Of a DNA stretch of 64,000 bases, positions 51,155-64,000 are shown piece after piece. The position numbers and the translations under genes are program-made. Source of the stretch: Glandiceps talaboti (taxonomy: Eukaryota > Hemichordata > Enteropneusta > Spengelidae). Each line of letters begins with the position of its first letter. Position 1 is the stretch's first letter. The stretch covers positions 7,232,742-7,296,741 of the forward strand of contig NC_135565.1 of assembly GCF_964340395.1 (NCBI RefSeq). Direction: 5' to 3'. The notes under the pieces were generated by a model. That model worked only from the letters and a program-made list of their open reading frames with translations, had not been told where the DNA came from and searched no databases.

Positions 51155-52360
51155 AATACAGACAGACAAACAAACAGATAGAGAAAGGCATACACAAATG
51201 TATTCGCATTGCTGTCACGCAACTAATTTAGGCTTGTGAACGTATCGCGTCGAAGCCGCGATAATTTTTGTAATTTACTCGTCAAACGACCATTACTGAG
51301 GTTTAATTTAGCAACATATCTCGCCCCCTCCCCATTTCAGACCATCAGAATTGTCATGCCTCTCTTTGAACCCTCATTTTTTGTCATGCCCCCATTTCTT
51401 CACAGACCCCCCACCCCCACCCAAGCCGTAAATATCTCAACATGAAAGAAAAACAACACTAAAACATAGTAAAGTTACAGTTCCTGTATGAATGTCATTT
51501 TACCTTAATAGTAACTGAATACGTCACTGGTAAAAGGTCACCAAGTGATTTCTGTGTTTTTCTTCAGACACAGACAGGTTGACCTATGACCCTTCTTTTC
51601 ATTAATCCACAAACCACTGTGTGATGTTATTATGCCTCCCAAGCAATGGACACAATGGTGTGGGTGTTGGTGTGATGCGTACTTTCGCCGAAATGACATG
51701 CGATCAATTGTAATAGTATGAAGAGAAAGGGTTCATACCATGTTGGTTTTCTATTTGACATTTCAATTTAGATGATGGTCGACCTTGAAACCGGAGTATA
51801 TGAACGTGACGGTTGCCTGTCTCATTTCTTTATATTTCCATGAAGCAGTTTAATTGGTGGAAGTAAGGACTGTTCAAACGACCCACTTTTTAATTTAAAT
51901 TCGGACGAAAGAATGAAAGAGATATATTCAGAGTAACTTTTTCAACAAATGTGATGAGGTCCTGTCTATATATGATTCAACTCCTGTATGCGACCTTATG
52001 CATTAGTCGATGTGTTTCTAGTTAATACTAAGTACCTGCCAGTTTAGATTTCGGTGTATGTCGCCCTAACACGTCACGTGACATGTATACGTTTATGTAG
52101 TACACTGAAAGCCTAATTTTGAAACAACCCATTTAAGGTTTCTTCATTATTCAAAATGAATGTTAATGGCATCGCCCGACATTATTCGTTAGACTATGGC
52201 AAATATATATTACGTTAGGCCCAATCGGAATTATTTAGTTATTGGAAATTCCCAGTTAATTATAGCTGGTTCGATTTCCCAGAAACATGACGTTATACGG
52301 CGCATGTATGTGTCTGTGTGTCTTATATTCAGCAAAAGCGCTGCAGGGATAATACACAAA
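50001..52360. other. Upstream region of the receptor gene with microsatellites
   Basis: It contains a CTAA tetranucleotide run (50301-50337), an A-run (about 50799-50824) and a CAGA run (51107-51153). No coding sequence or well-placed TATA box could be defined. The promoter of the receptor gene probably lies in the last kilobase (inference). Confidence 0.45.

Positions 52361-64000
<11,640 letters not shown>

Overview
The window is animal (metazoan) nuclear DNA. It has a multi-exon gene with GT-AG introns encoding an immunoglobulin-domain receptor tyrosine kinase, a chromodomain Ty3/gypsy retroelement, non-LTR and Penelope-like retroelement fossils, and very long satellite arrays. It is AT-rich, and most of it is repeats. 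The overall character resembles a marine invertebrate genome (cephalochordate, hemichordate or lophotrochozoan type), but nothing in the sequence fixes the phylum, so the species is left open.

Layout. 1-7460: 3' part of a Ty3/gypsy chromovirus with a long intact pol frame (to 4683), about 2 kb without coding sequence, a purine-rich tract and a 3' LTR. 7461-10128: a post-insertion duplication of the locus, holding a truncated second 3' end and a complete solo LTR. 10129-19350: four copies or partial copies of a roughly 4 kb long-period repeat (called the D family here). A fuller, older copy lies at 46861-50000. One copy carries a small inverted-repeat element that its neighbour lacks. 19351-24114: low-copy sequence, a 234-bp tandem repeat and a 0.9 kb foldback structure. 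24115-34460: about 10 kb of TATAC/TATAG-type satellite whose strand polarity flips several times, interrupted by a Penelope-like reverse transcriptase remnant and by a 115-bp near-perfect palindrome. 35321-36888: dispersed repeat ending in a CA tract. 37205-44320: about 42 copies of a 169-bp satellite with five-monomer higher-order structure, abutting a decayed non-LTR reverse transcriptase (44345-45460).

52361-64000: the only convincing cellular gene. It runs on the plus strand and leaves the window. Eight complete coding exons and the probable start of a ninth give a signal peptide, two Ig domains, one membrane segment, a juxtamembrane region lacking tyrosine, and the kinase N-lobe (glycine loop and the ATP-binding lysine). 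Its introns hold a TIR-bounded element with a promoter-like interior, a 400-bp tandem duplication and large microsatellites.

The genes do not form a pathway: one is a cell-surface receptor, the rest are selfish elements at various stages of decay. I found no clearly new multi-gene system. The observations most worth a second look are the 845-bp higher-order satellite, the polarity-switching satellite mosaic, several unnamed inverted-repeat elements, and the receptor gene itself.
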